From Camellia lanceoleosa (Eukaryota > Streptophyta > Magnoliopsida > Ericales > Theaceae), in assembly GCA_025200525.1 (NCBI GenBank), contig CM045761.1:58181438-58245437 (forward strand): a stretch of DNA of 64,000 nt, given 5' to 3'. Positions 54,590-64,000 of the stretch are shown here, piece by piece (positions within the stretch are counted from its first letter, which is position 1; the number at the start of each line of letters is the position of its first letter). Both the position numbers and the translations under genes were made by a program. A model generated the notes under the pieces. The model was given only the letters and a program-made list of their open reading frames with translations. It was not told where the DNA came from and ran no database searches.

Positions 54590-55060
54590 TGAGAATATCA
54601 AGTCGCTTTTCGAAGAAATTAAAGCCTACTTGGCCAAGCCTTCAGTGTTGATGCTACCAAAGAGTGATAAGCCCTTAAAGTTGTATATTGCTGCAGTAGA
54701 AGATTCATTGAGAGTTTTCTTAGTCCAGGACAATAAAGAAGGAAAGGAGCAAGCAGTTTATTATCCAAGTAGGTTTTTAAATTATTGTGAACATAAATAT
54801 TCAGCTGTAGAAAAGTTGTGCCTTGCATTGTATTTTGCAGCAATAAAATTAAGATACTATCTTTTGCCTACAATTGTCTTGGTAATTGCAACCACAGATT
54901 TGGTTAAGTACATGTTATCTAGACCTATGTTGAGAGGAAGAATTAGCAAATGGATACTAGTCTTATCAAAATTTCATCTAGAATATGTCCCCCAAAAGGC
55001 AGTAAAAGGACAAGTTTTGGCTAACTTCTTGGCAGATCATCTATGTCAAACAGAAAGCCA
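54590..55060 (+). pseudogene. pol (RNH): Element C RNaseH domain (first)
   Basis: FEEIKAYLAKPSVLMLP, LYIAAVEDSLRVFLVQ, YYPSRFLNYCEHKYSAVEKLCLALYFA, ISKWILVLSKFHLEYVPQ and VLANFLADH give the usual order. It starts after a TGA (54589) and a one-base frameshift near 54610. Confidence 0.88.
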
Positions 55061-55089
55061 AGAGATAATGGATCTTGGTATGGTTAATA

Positions 55090-55760
55090 TTGAGCCATGG
55101 CAAATGTGGTTTGATGGATCAAAAGCCAATGGTCTGATTGGAATTGGTGTGGTGATTAAGTCACCACAGGGGGTAGAAACCACACATGGTTTCAAAGTTG
55201 ATAAAATTACTTGGCTTCTTCTTAAGTGTGCAACCCACAAAAGGTGTAAGTGGGTTGCACACCATGTGCCACTCACACAAAAGGTGTAAGTGTAAGGTGT
55301 AAGTGTAAGGTATAAGTGTAAGTGGAAGGTATAAATGAAATGTATAAGTTGCACACCATGTGCCACTTACACAAAAGGTGTAAGTGCAAGGTAAAAAAGG
55401 TGTAAGTGTAAGGTGTAAGTGAACACAAAAAGGTGTAAGGTGTAAGTTGCACACTATAGCATTACCCAAATTACTTATTCCAATAATCAAGCTGAATATG
55501 AAGCTTTAATAATGGGACTAAAATGCTAATTGGATTACAAGCTCATGCAGTTGACATATTTGGAGATTCTCAATTGGTGGTCAACCAAGTGAAAGGAATT
55601 TTCAAATGTCAAAGTGCAAGCATGTTGCCATATTATGTTGCTGCATTATATTTGCTTTCTCAGTTTCAGATAGCAAATATGACTTATATCCCAAGGTTCA
55701 TGAATAACAAAGCCAATGATGTAGCTCAGAAGGCTTCGAATTTCAGAAGAAGGGATGACA
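55090..55760 (+). pseudogene. pol (aRNH): Element C second RNaseH, split by a MITE
   Basis: WQMWFDGSKANGLIGIGVV (Asp) continues to KVDKIT at 55210. After the MITE it resumes as TYSNNQAEYEALIMGL (Glu), and in a shifted frame VDIFGDSQLVVNQVKG (Asp) and PRFMNNKANDVA (Asp). All four D-E-D-D positions can be traced. Confidence 0.85.
55211..55467. mobile_element. MITE-like insertion with GGTGTAAGTG repeats
   Basis: 257 bp flanked by AAATTAC (55204-55210 and 55468-55474). Near the ends AGTGTGCAAC and GTTGCACACT are inverted. The interior consists of short GGTGTAAGTG(T)AA-type repeats. Removal restores the second RNaseH reading (KVDKIT-YSNNQAEYEA). Confidence 0.75.
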
Positions 55761-55929
55761 CTCAATTAAACATAAGTCAAGCAACATATAAAAAATTGAT
55801 ACCGCCTCTAGCTAAAAGGAATGTTGTGTTGGAAGTCAATCATAATGACTTACAAGATCAAGATTGGAGGCATCCAATCATGTAGTACTTAACTGGCCCA
55901 TCTTCGAAGGCCAGCAGAAAAATTAAGTT

Positions 55930-57124
55930 ACAATCTATGCGATACATAGTGTATGATAATGCTCTTTACAAAAAGGGAGTAGATGGGTTGTTATTGGAAT
56001 GTCTAGGGCCAAAGGAGGCATTGACAGCCATGGCTAAAGTTCATGAAGGTATCTATGGTGCTCATCAGCCTGGTGTGAAGATGAGATGGTTGTTTCGAAG
56101 GCATTTCTACTATTGGTCCACCATCCTTAAAGATTGTATAGAGTATGCTAGAGGTTGCCAGGCATGCCAAAAGCATGGCATGATAAGACATGTGCTAATA
56201 ACTGATTTGCATGCAGTTATGAAACCTTGGCCATTTAGAGGTTGGGCTATAGATATGATAGGAAAAATACATCCACCCTCTTCGAGGCACCATTGTTTCA
56301 TCTTAGTGGCCACAGACTACTTCACTAAGTGGGTCGAAGCTAAACCATACAAGGCTGTGGACCAAACTGAAGTTATTGAATTTATTAAAGATCTGATTCA
56401 CAGGTTTGGCATCCTACAGACCATAACTGTGGATAATGAGACTGTATTTGATGGAAAGATGGTAAAGTCTTTCGCAGCAAAGTTTGGAATTAGCCTTGTT
56501 AATTCCACCACTTATTATGCATAAGCAAATGGTCAGGCAGAATGATCCAATAAGTCTTTGAAAAAAAGAATACAGAGAGTTGTGGAAGACAATCCTAGGG
56601 ATTGGCATAACTTCTTGTTGGATGTATTGTGGGCTTATAGGACTTCCCCAAGATCAAGTACAGGAGTTACTCCTTATGCCTTAGTATATGGGCATGATGC
56701 AGTGTTTCCCATAGAGATTAACATTAAGTCCTTGAGGGTGAGATGCCAAGACCAGTTAGCTCCTGAGCAGTACCATCAAAGCATGTTCTTGGAATTAGAA
56801 AATGTGGATGAAGCTAGAATTTTGGCATTAAATAGCATTCTCTTCTAAAAGAAGAAAGCAGCCAAAAACTATAATAAGAAAGTCAAGCACATTAGCTTTG
56901 ATGAAGGTGATTTTGTATGGAAGACAATACTCCCAATAGGAATTAAAAGCCATAAGTTTGGGAAATGGTCACCTAATTGGGAAGGACCATATCAAATTTA
57001 TAAAGTCTTGCTTGGGGGAGCATACCATTTGAGAAATTTGAATGGGTATGTGCACCCTAAGAAATATAATGGTAGGTACTTGAAACCTTATTATCCAACT
57101 ATATGGGAAACACAAGGAGTGTAA
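55930..57124 (+). pseudogene. pol (INT): Element C integrase region
   Basis: HHCC zinc part: HEGIYGAH and CIEYARGCQACQ. DDE core: WAIDMIG (Asp), TVDNETVFDG (Asp), and ANGQAE (Glu). WEGPYQIYKVLLGGAYHL forms the C-terminal part, and the stop is at 57122. A TAA replaces Gln before ANGQAE (about 56522), and a TGA follows at about 56543. Confidence 0.9.
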
Positions 57125-57285
57125 AAAATGCTAAACAAGAGAAGCATGAAAACACTCAAATAATAAATAAAATTTTCATTTCATAAAGAGTTAAGTACAT
57201 GCAGCCATAGATTGGCCCAAAAGTCAGTACAATGTTTCAGTTGTTCCCTTATAATTGATTCTCTACTCCTAAGGAATGTGAACAA

Positions 57286-58431
57286 CTAAATGGTTGTAGC
57301 CATGTCCTGCCTTCGATTAGCCAGCCCTTGATTGGTAATTTGCAACTTTGTAGTAGTTCGATCCAAGGCTAGATTAACTACTGATAACTCCTCTTTTAAT
57401 TGAGCCTTTTTCTCTAAAAGCTGGGTTCGAAATTGAGAAACAGATGAATGTTGTCCCTTCAATTCAGACACCTCAGCATGTATATGGGAAGCAAATTCCT
57501 TGTCTCTCAATAGCTTCTCCTCTGCAGCTTTGGCAACATATTAGATGTTGACATAAAAATCTATGGTAGTTGCTGCCTGGGACAAGTTACTTGAAATAGC
57601 CATGTTGGATTGCTCAATGATCTTACAGCGCTGGAGGAAACCATTCTTGATAATAGGTCTTTGTAAGGCTTCGAATGGGATCCTCGATAATAATGTCAGC
57701 AATTCCAAACAGGTGCCCAAGTCCAGTGAAGGTAAGGAAGCCTTATTGATGGTTGAAGAGCTCTCAAAAATTTCCAAGAGAGAGTCAGCCAGAACCAATG
57801 GCTTAGCTTCATTACTGGCAACTGGAATGGTAAAAGGCATGTCAAAAAGGCTAGCCAACCTAACTTCAAAAATGTCCATCTCTTCCACTAACATTGGTGG
57901 TGCAAAAAGGTCTCTAGTGGAAGGAAGAGATGATTGCATAGAGATAGAAGAGGAAGTTGAAGTGTCCCTTACAGTATCTATGGTCCTGGCCACTAGCAAG
58001 TCTAGAGAAGAAGGACTGGAGCTGGATGGTGATGGTGGACAAGATGAGCTACTGGTGTTTTCTCTGGGACTATCAGCTATCATTGAAGATAAAGTCATAA
58101 CTGGGACCTCTTTAGGTGGAGAAGGAGTAGCCAGGATTGTAGGGAAAGTAAATTGTGCTGAGGTAAAAGTTAGATGAGGAAGACAAGGAATTAAGCCTAG
58201 GTATAAAGGAATAGGTATGCCTTGCTTCAAAAAAGGTATGGAAAGTACAGAGCTGGGAAGTGGAAGTATTGTCTGGATGGGCTCTACACTTAAGGGCACT
58301 TTGATGTTGATTTCCTTCTTCTTTTTCAAGGCTACCTCTAATGGTTTTTCAATTTCAAATAAAACTGAGGAAGCCTTTGTCGAAGGAGGAGGTGGGGTAA
58401 CTATTGCTAATAGACAAAAAATAAGAAACAA
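57286..58431 (-). pseudogene. Antisense ORF of element C, C-terminal part
   Basis: On the minus strand 58431-57286 is one frame with a single TAA (57541-57543, where CAA is plausible). The first half is Pro/Ser-rich (TPPPPSTKAS, SSSSCPPSPSSSS). The second half is Leu/Glu/Lys-rich with coiled-coil character (KAAEEKLLRDKEFASH, then LLEKKAQLKEELSVVNLALD). I do not recognise a catalytic domain. Position and orientation match antisense genes of E1 and E2, so this may be the tail of an analogous gene whose N-terminal part was separated by E3 at 58498. The overlapping plus-strand frame (57563-58177) is its shadow. Confidence 0.6.
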
Positions 58432-58497
58432 TGTTAAGTTTTATTGCTGAAAACTCAGGAAGGCAATTACTATGAAAAATCAGAGGAAGTTGCCAAC

Positions 58498-61400
58498 TGT
58501 AGACACCCCATTTTTAATCGCCCTTAAGACTTGGGGGGCCTTAGGTTGATTCCTCGAGGATGAAGGCTATGTTGTGCAAATGTTCGATTTCTTCAGCAAG
58601 AAGAGCTCCAAATCCCAACCATACACCCCATTTTGGACCAAAGCTATTTTTGACTAAAATTATTTTAGACCTTAAAACCCTCTCTTTCAAAATATTTTTG
58701 CCAAATATCTCTACGATGTTCTGAGACTCGTATTTTGTTAAATGTTGAGCTTTTCGGTAAACCGAGCAAGGACAAAGTGGAAATAAATGAAAGAGAAATG
58801 AAATCTTTGAAAAATCTTTCAAAACACCTTATTTAGAGATTTGGAGTTGAAGAATAGAAGATGAAGGAAGAAAAACTAGTTTGGGAGAAGTTAGACATCA
58901 ATCCGTTAGGACTAAAACTTAGCAGTCTTCACTAAAATAGGCATATCTTTTTGCACACTTTGAATTTTGATGTGAGGCTGCCATCATTGGAAAGAAGACT
59001 TCTGGGGCTTCAATTTAGACTTAAAAAAAAAAAACCTGCAAAGGAGTCTGGATGAAGGAGATATGCCCATTTGAAGTCGGGCCCAAAAAGCAGATTTTCT
59101 AGCCACTTGAATGAGGTTTTGGAGCCATGTATGTGCCATTGATGAAGTTTTTCGGCCATGGATGAAGTTTGCCGGCCACTGGTGTCAAAAATCAGTTTTT
59201 TGTACAGATATTTTCCCTCAAACTATTCCACACTACTCCAGCTGTCCTATATTGATATTTTCGACTTGAAGCCATATATTTCTATATATAAAGGACTTTC
59301 TCTATTGTTTTCAAGGTTGAAAAAATTTTGGGAGTCTCTCACTCTATAATTCTTTCTCTCTAGATTTCTCTCTCTCTTAAACTTTTGTGCATACAAGTGT
59401 AGATACACTTCAAGTTTGCCTATCAACCCTTAACCAAAGTTGCTTATCTTTGGGCTGAGGTTACTTGGGACCCTCTTTGAGCTCTAGAAGGTGGTCTTGG
59501 CTTGATTTATTGCCTCAATTGTGTCTTGGTTTCAAGAGGTATAGCACTCTCCTTTTAAGCTTGTTTTGCACAATTGTTTTCCTATCTCTTTCCACTATTT
59601 TTGGACTGTTTTTGGCCTATCTTTGGATTGTAAAAAACTCTATTTTTATGGCCTAAAGTTGGTGGTTTGCGGCCATTTTCGATTAGGGGGTGGTTCACCC
59701 TTCTTACTTCTTTGCTTGTAAAGCTTTTTGTACCTTTGTTCACCACTTTCAAATCAACTTTTTTGGCCTTTTTAACCACTAAATTTCAGAGGTTTTTTAG
59801 TAGTAAAAATCTCATTTTGAAGTTCAAAATTGGAGGGGTTAGCCTCCCCTCATTGTCTCTTGTTTGCATGCTTAGTTAGCCTTACATGTTAGCATGTTTT
59901 TTCTAGCTTAACTTAGCTTAAGTCCAGTATGTTTTAGCCTCTAGAATAGCCTGCTTTAGCTCTATTTTAGGCTGTTTGGTTCATTTGAACTTTGTTTTGT
60001 GTAGTTGTAGTGTAAATCCTTGTACTAGCTTGTTGTTTTAAGGCTTTAAACATCATTGGTGTCACTTGGCTGCATGTTTTAGTACTTTTATCACTCAATT
60101 TTAGCACCTAAATCTCTGCAACCTCCCTCTTTGCTTCACTCTTTCATTTACTTTTGAGGGTTGTTTCAAACTTGGGATCCTTTAAGCTTGAGATTGAGGT
60201 CATGCTCAATGGTTTAATCCTCTTTGAGGGTTCATTATCAAAGGCATGATCTCTCTCTTGCCTTACACTATCCCTTGGTTAACACTTCCTTCACCTTGGA
60301 GGATACTCACCAATGGACAAATTGATTAAAGAATGATTTGGTAATTAAAATGTGTAAACAAAATTGACAAGTAAAAGTGACAAGATAAGCATGTCATTGT
60401 GTTGCATTGCATGCATTCAAATCGGACGTTAATTTGAACACAAGGAAAATGAGACATTTCATACTCAAAACTGATGAAATGTGCCACTTTCCTAGGTCTC
60501 CATTGCCCTTGATCATGCATGATAGGGTGGTGGTCATGTTGGTCATATTTGTGCATTTATTGAAATTATACAACTTGGATCTTTGGCCATCATGCAATGA
60601 ACTTGCTTGATTGGTGGTTTTGGATCCAAATGTGTCACTCCTTTGAGACATTGAGATGATAAGGAGGGATACAGTATAAACAAATCCTTGGAAAAATCCC
60701 ATTTTTGCTCTGTTTATGCTTTATTGCAGCATGGTGACCTAGTGCATCAATGGCCGGCAGTGCACCATCCATGGCCAGCAGTGCATCATTTCTAGTCGGC
60801 AATAGCCATCCATGGCCGGCAGGCCACTGATGTAAACCTCAACAAAGATTTGGTAAAGTGAAGTAGAAAGGTTTTGGAAATGCTCAACCCTGCAAACAGA
60901 GGCTTTCAAGAGCAAAACAGAGGTCTTTTCAAAGGCGAAAACCGAGCATGTGCATCTTCCACTTCCCGAGGCGGAGCAGTGGCAGCATAGTTTAATATCT
61001 TAATGCTTAGTTCGTGTAAATTTGTGTTGTAATTCAACTAATTAGTTTTCTAGTTAGTTAAAGTGTTGTAATAATTAGTAATTAGCTTAGCTTAGCTCTT
61101 ATTCATTCGGACCCTCTTTCGTGAGAGCATAATGTTGTAATAAGTGTGCAAGTGTGCGTGTGTGCATGTATGTCTTCCAACCCCATGTCTTTCTCCCTTT
61201 TATTTAATCGCTTTTGATGGTTAGATTAGGGACATGTTTTAATTAGCATATTGCATGCTTACATCCATTCATTTGTCTTGCATGCACGAGGCTCTAGCAT
61301 CATTCAAACTGCATTGCCATTTCAATAATTCGTTGAATACATGTTTAATTGCATGTTGTAATCAAATCGATCCATATGCCATATTAATAGCCAAGCCTAT

Positions 61401-62255
61401 TAATTGCATTATTGCATGTGCTGCATTAGACACTTAACATAGTTAGGAATCATGCATTTTTCTAACTAATTTCTATTTTGGCTTAGAGTACTAGGTGAGT
61501 TTTTACGCTTTAGCATACTTGCATGAGTGTGATTGTCATATTGCCATGATTAGGATGCTTGCCATGGGGCTATGTGCTTAAATGCTAAATTGCATGAATT
61601 CCTGTGGATGAAGGCTTATTGTTTGATTTGGAACAATTCAATGAATGTGCGTTTTAAGCCCACTTTATTGAGTGATAAATCATGTTTTAAGCCCACTATA
61701 TTTGGTGGCAAGCCCGCAACTTTAAGCCCACTTGACGTGGCAAATTCAAGCAATTTTCGCAAACAAACATGAGTTGAATTGTTCCAAATTAAGCAAACTA
61801 GTCTATACTTGCTTGTGCGCATCACATAATAAAGCTAGCTTAATAACCAGAATAAGAGCACATAATGTTTATAAAAAATCATATCATGATTAGTAGAGGG
61901 CGATCTTTGATCGGGCGAGTGGGGGTACTCAATTCATGACCTTCCCCTCTCGTACCTAAGTTTCCGAGCCAAGGCAACTTTGGTGATGACAGACACGTGG
62001 CCTGTGGCACGAGTCATGGGTTTTCTAAATTTCCCCGAAAATAAAAATATTTAGGTGGCGACTCTGTATCTGGCAAAACAGTCCAATTTTGGCATTATTT
62101 GATTTAAAATCGATTTTTCAAAAAGATTTGTCGGATTTAGACTCTTTGGTGTTTATCAGTTTCACTTTGCACTTGTGAGCCTAGATTTTGAACCGCGGGA
62201 GTCCGAACTGTGAGGCTTTCTTTCTGAAAGGGGGCGCGAAAAAAAGCGAGCCACT
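58498..62255 (+). mobile_element. 5' LTR of E3 (family 1, about 3,758 bp)
   Basis: It starts TGTAGACACCCC after CCAAC (58493-58497, expected duplication) and ends GCGAGCCACT, where E1 has GCGAGCCCACA. The first 37 bp match other LTRs, then about 560 bp of U3 differ completely. Similarity to E1 resumes near the TATA box (CTATATATAAAGG, about 59281). Degenerate stem 1 lies at 59775-59804 (ACCACTAAA with TTTAGTAGT), and stem 2 (GGAGG...CCTCC) near 59832. The G-box palindrome is absent. A degenerate U5 motif cluster lies at 60748-60835. Confidence 0.85.
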
Positions 62256-62260
62256 GTTTC

Positions 62261-62278
62261 TGGCGACTCTACTGGGGA
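62261..62278 (+). promoter_or_regulatory. Primer binding site, tRNA-Arg type (E3)
   Basis: TGGCGACTCTACTGGGGA, identical to that of E2 except one base, 5 bp after the LTR. Confidence 0.8.
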
Positions 62279-63245
62279 TTTAGAGAACTTGACTCGAACG
62301 CATGATTTGTTATTTTATCTACACTTATATGTTTCTTTGCATTTGCATTTACATTGGTGTGCTTAAGTCACTGCGTTTGCCATCTACTATTCCTAAACGG
62401 TTTGCCAGAGGCTTGCTTGGAAAAGCTTGCCAAAAGGCTGACCGGTTGCGGACTCTGCTATGATAGGAACACAACCCTTGGATCTGGACTACCGCTGTAC
62501 CGTTTGATCCTCCTTTCACTTCTCGGTGTTAGGTGTGAGAGGTATGTTAGGTAGTCTTGCTAAGGTACCCGTTTTGACCAATCGACCTAGTTGCATATCG
62601 AAAGCCACAGAGACTGTTTCCAAACTAGGACAGGTTGCTCACCCAAATGCAGGAATTGCATGAAACTGCTTGTTTTGCATAGTAAAACCTTAGCTCCTGA
62701 CGAAACTAGGACAGGGTAACTCTAAACCTCTCATAGGGGTGTTTTGAATGCTTTGTGCAAAATGTGAACTCTTTGGGAATGTATGATGCAATCCTCGGAG
62801 AGTCTTAATATTAAGGCAATTCTTTTCAAACTTGAGGATCATATCAGAATTAGATTTGAGTCAAAATCCAGGGGTTTGTGTTTGATATGGTGGAAACATA
62901 CCAGAACCAGGGCCAAATTGTATCTTGCTTTGTTTTGACCAACATACCCGATATCTTGATTTGATGGGGCATTTTGTTTTTAATGCTAAGTTTGTTTGAG
63001 CTAGAGAAGGAGCAGTACCTAACTCAGCAAAGGTCAAGCCCAATCCAACCCGGAAAACCTTAACCCATCACAAATCCATCCAATCCCAGAAAAAACCTAT
63101 TCAGCAAAGGCCCAGTCCATCAAACCCCCAAAAAGCCAGCTCAAAAAAGATCCTATTCTATCAAGTATAACCGGGTTAAAAACCTTGTTAGTCAACTCTC
63201 AACTTACACCCGTCTATTTTTCCCGATTGCCAACTCAGCAGACCC
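62279..63245 (+). other. 5' leader of E3
   Basis: The first half aligns with the E2 leader (CCAAACTAGGACAGGTTGCT near 62619 and ATAGGGGTGTTTTG near 62735). The second half does not. No gene recognised. Confidence 0.5.
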
Positions 63246-63652
63246 GTGATAACACAGAGTACAGAAGAAGTTGTGGCCATGATAGCGGTGTTAAACCAGG
63301 GGATTGCCATGCAGGATGAGACTAATGCTGAAATGCAATGCCCGTCTGGGGCAACTACCGCACATCCAGTCTCAGGCCCCCAGCCAAACATTGATCTGCC
63401 TCCGCCAACTGAAGATTTGCAAGGTCCAAATCCCCAAGAGGGGTTGGCTCAAACTCAAGTTTTTAGACCCCTGGTGCAACCCAATAAGAGGCTTTATCCC
63501 CTTGATGATCTCGACTCGACCCCATTAAAAATTGCTAATCTTGAGAAACAATTCAAAAAGGCACAGGGATTTAACTCCATTCCTGACATTGAGGATGGAT
63601 ACACCAAGGCCATTGTAAGACTCCCAGATATATTCAAAATGCCACACATTGA
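63246..63652 (+). pseudogene. gag: E3 gag, N-terminal part, interrupted
   Basis: The frame starting at 63246 has LEKQFKKAQGFNSIPDIEDGYT and FKMPHID, matching E2 gag at 13228-13360. Similarity ends abruptly after MPHID at about 63652, where another insertion begins. The exact start codon is unsure, as the E2 gag begins upstream of the comparable point. Confidence 0.75.
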
Positions 63653-64000
63653 TGATCACGACCCCAAACCCGCTCCTATAGGTTTAGCATCATGACCGGC
63701 CAGTAATTATAGATTACCAACGGCCACCATTCAAATAAACCTTTAATATAAAGTACGGGGCTTAGTGGAAGTCTAAAACGTTATAGAATTCATCCATTGA
63801 GCCGTGCATATATGAAGAGAGCAAATATGTTAAGCAAGGTTTTGTTGCAAAGTTACACCTAACATAAGTACAAATTCATATCTTACAAAATACAACCCCA
63901 ACTATGTACAAATACAAAACCATTAAACCTCACAAAAGGGGTTCGACAAGCATGGCTCCACCCAAGCCTGATTACTTCACTTGGAAGCTCCACAAAAGGC
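63653..64000. mobile_element. Start of another insertion in E3 gag
   Basis: Gag homology stops and TGATCACGACCCC begins at 63653. Sequence then includes CATGACCGGCC and continues beyond the window. The terminal TG and ACGACCCC resemble the ends of chromovirus LTRs. Orientation and type cannot be settled here. Confidence 0.45.

Larger units (their letters stand above)
52134..57124 (+). pseudogene. pol: Element C pro-pol
   Basis: It contains a long acidic/Gln-rich linker, protease, RT, RNaseH, second RNaseH and integrase in order. The main frame is shared from 52556 to the stop at 57122, with a shifted part between about 54589 and 55515. Stops include 54080 (CIA-stop-EDV) and 54488 (FIG-stop-VNF), both CAG to TAG, 54589 (TGG to TGA), and TAA in the integrase. 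Two frameshifts and a MITE also disable it. Substitution type resembles that in E2, but frameshifts are more frequent, suggesting an older copy. Confidence 0.88.
37315..58497 (+). mobile_element. Element C: Tat-lineage LTR retrotransposon, heavily interrupted
   Basis: It has a 710-bp 5' LTR, a PBS, gag, protease, RT, RNaseH, second RNaseH, integrase and an antisense ORF, in order. It is split by solo LTRs S1 (38450-45902, containing S2) and S3 (48436-52128), a MITE (55211-55467), and E3 (from 58498), which interrupts its 3' antisense region. Its own 3' LTR must lie right of the window. The short LTR and different PBS separate it from E1-E3, though the dual RNaseH keeps it in the Tat group. 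Left flank GTACT (37310-37314) is the expected target duplication, partner not visible. Confidence 0.85.

Noticed and set aside
57563..58177. Plus-strand ORF of 204 codons
   Set aside because: It mirrors the antisense ORF 58431-57286, whose composition (Pro/Ser-rich then coiled coil) is more protein-like and which matches the antisense gene position of other elements.

Overview
The window is flowering-plant nuclear DNA, probably from a large-genome dicot. Almost all of it is nested Ty3/gypsy LTR retrotransposons of the Tat/Ogre type. I found no intact host gene, RNA gene or CRISPR array. The evidence is a tRNA-Arg-type primer binding site, gag-protease-RT-RNaseH-second (archaeal-type) RNaseH-integrase order, 3.5-4.1 kb LTRs, genes on the opposite strand between pol and the 3' LTR, and 5-bp target duplications that I could match by eye for five insertions. 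I do not name a species.

Layout. (1) 1-1970: right part of a long LTR (family 2) inserted in an antisense exon of element E1. (2) 1971-7533: 3' part of E1 and its 3' LTR. (3) 7534-8143: host or old intergenic DNA. (4) 8144-34548: element E2, a complete 26.4-kb Ogre-like element flanked by CCCAC. It has 5' LTR, PBS, one gag-pro-pol frame, two antisense intron-containing genes (plant mobile domain; DUF7745-like), minisatellites, PPT and 3' LTR. It is interrupted by two MITE-like elements and an unrelated solo LTR. (5) 34554-37314: the other half of the E2 insertion locus, AT-rich, no recognised gene. (6) 37315-58497: element C, a different Tat-lineage element with a 710-bp LTR. It is broken by solo LTR S1 (38450-45902, itself split by inverted solo LTR S2, 41980-45683), solo LTR S3 (48436-52128) and a MITE. 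It ends in its own antisense ORF. (7) 58498-64000: 5' LTR, PBS and start of gag of element E3, inserted in element C's antisense region, with a further insertion at about 63653.

All coding regions are decayed. E2 gag-pro-pol runs in one frame for about 2,470 codons with no net frameshift but has 24 in-frame stops, 16 of them TAG, the signature expected from CAG-to-TAG deamination at methylated CHG sites.

Most interesting: a dyad-symmetric motif clustered in every long LTR and at the 5' ends of both antisense genes. Its arms differ between LTR families but stay palindromic (TGGCCG-GT-CGGCCA versus GTGCCG-GT-CGGCAC), and its orientation follows the direction of transcription. Also notable are two adjacent stem-loops conserved in the long LTRs, a G-box palindrome upstream of the LTR TATA box, and a natural inverted repeat of about 3.5 kb (S1/S2) that could make hairpin RNA.
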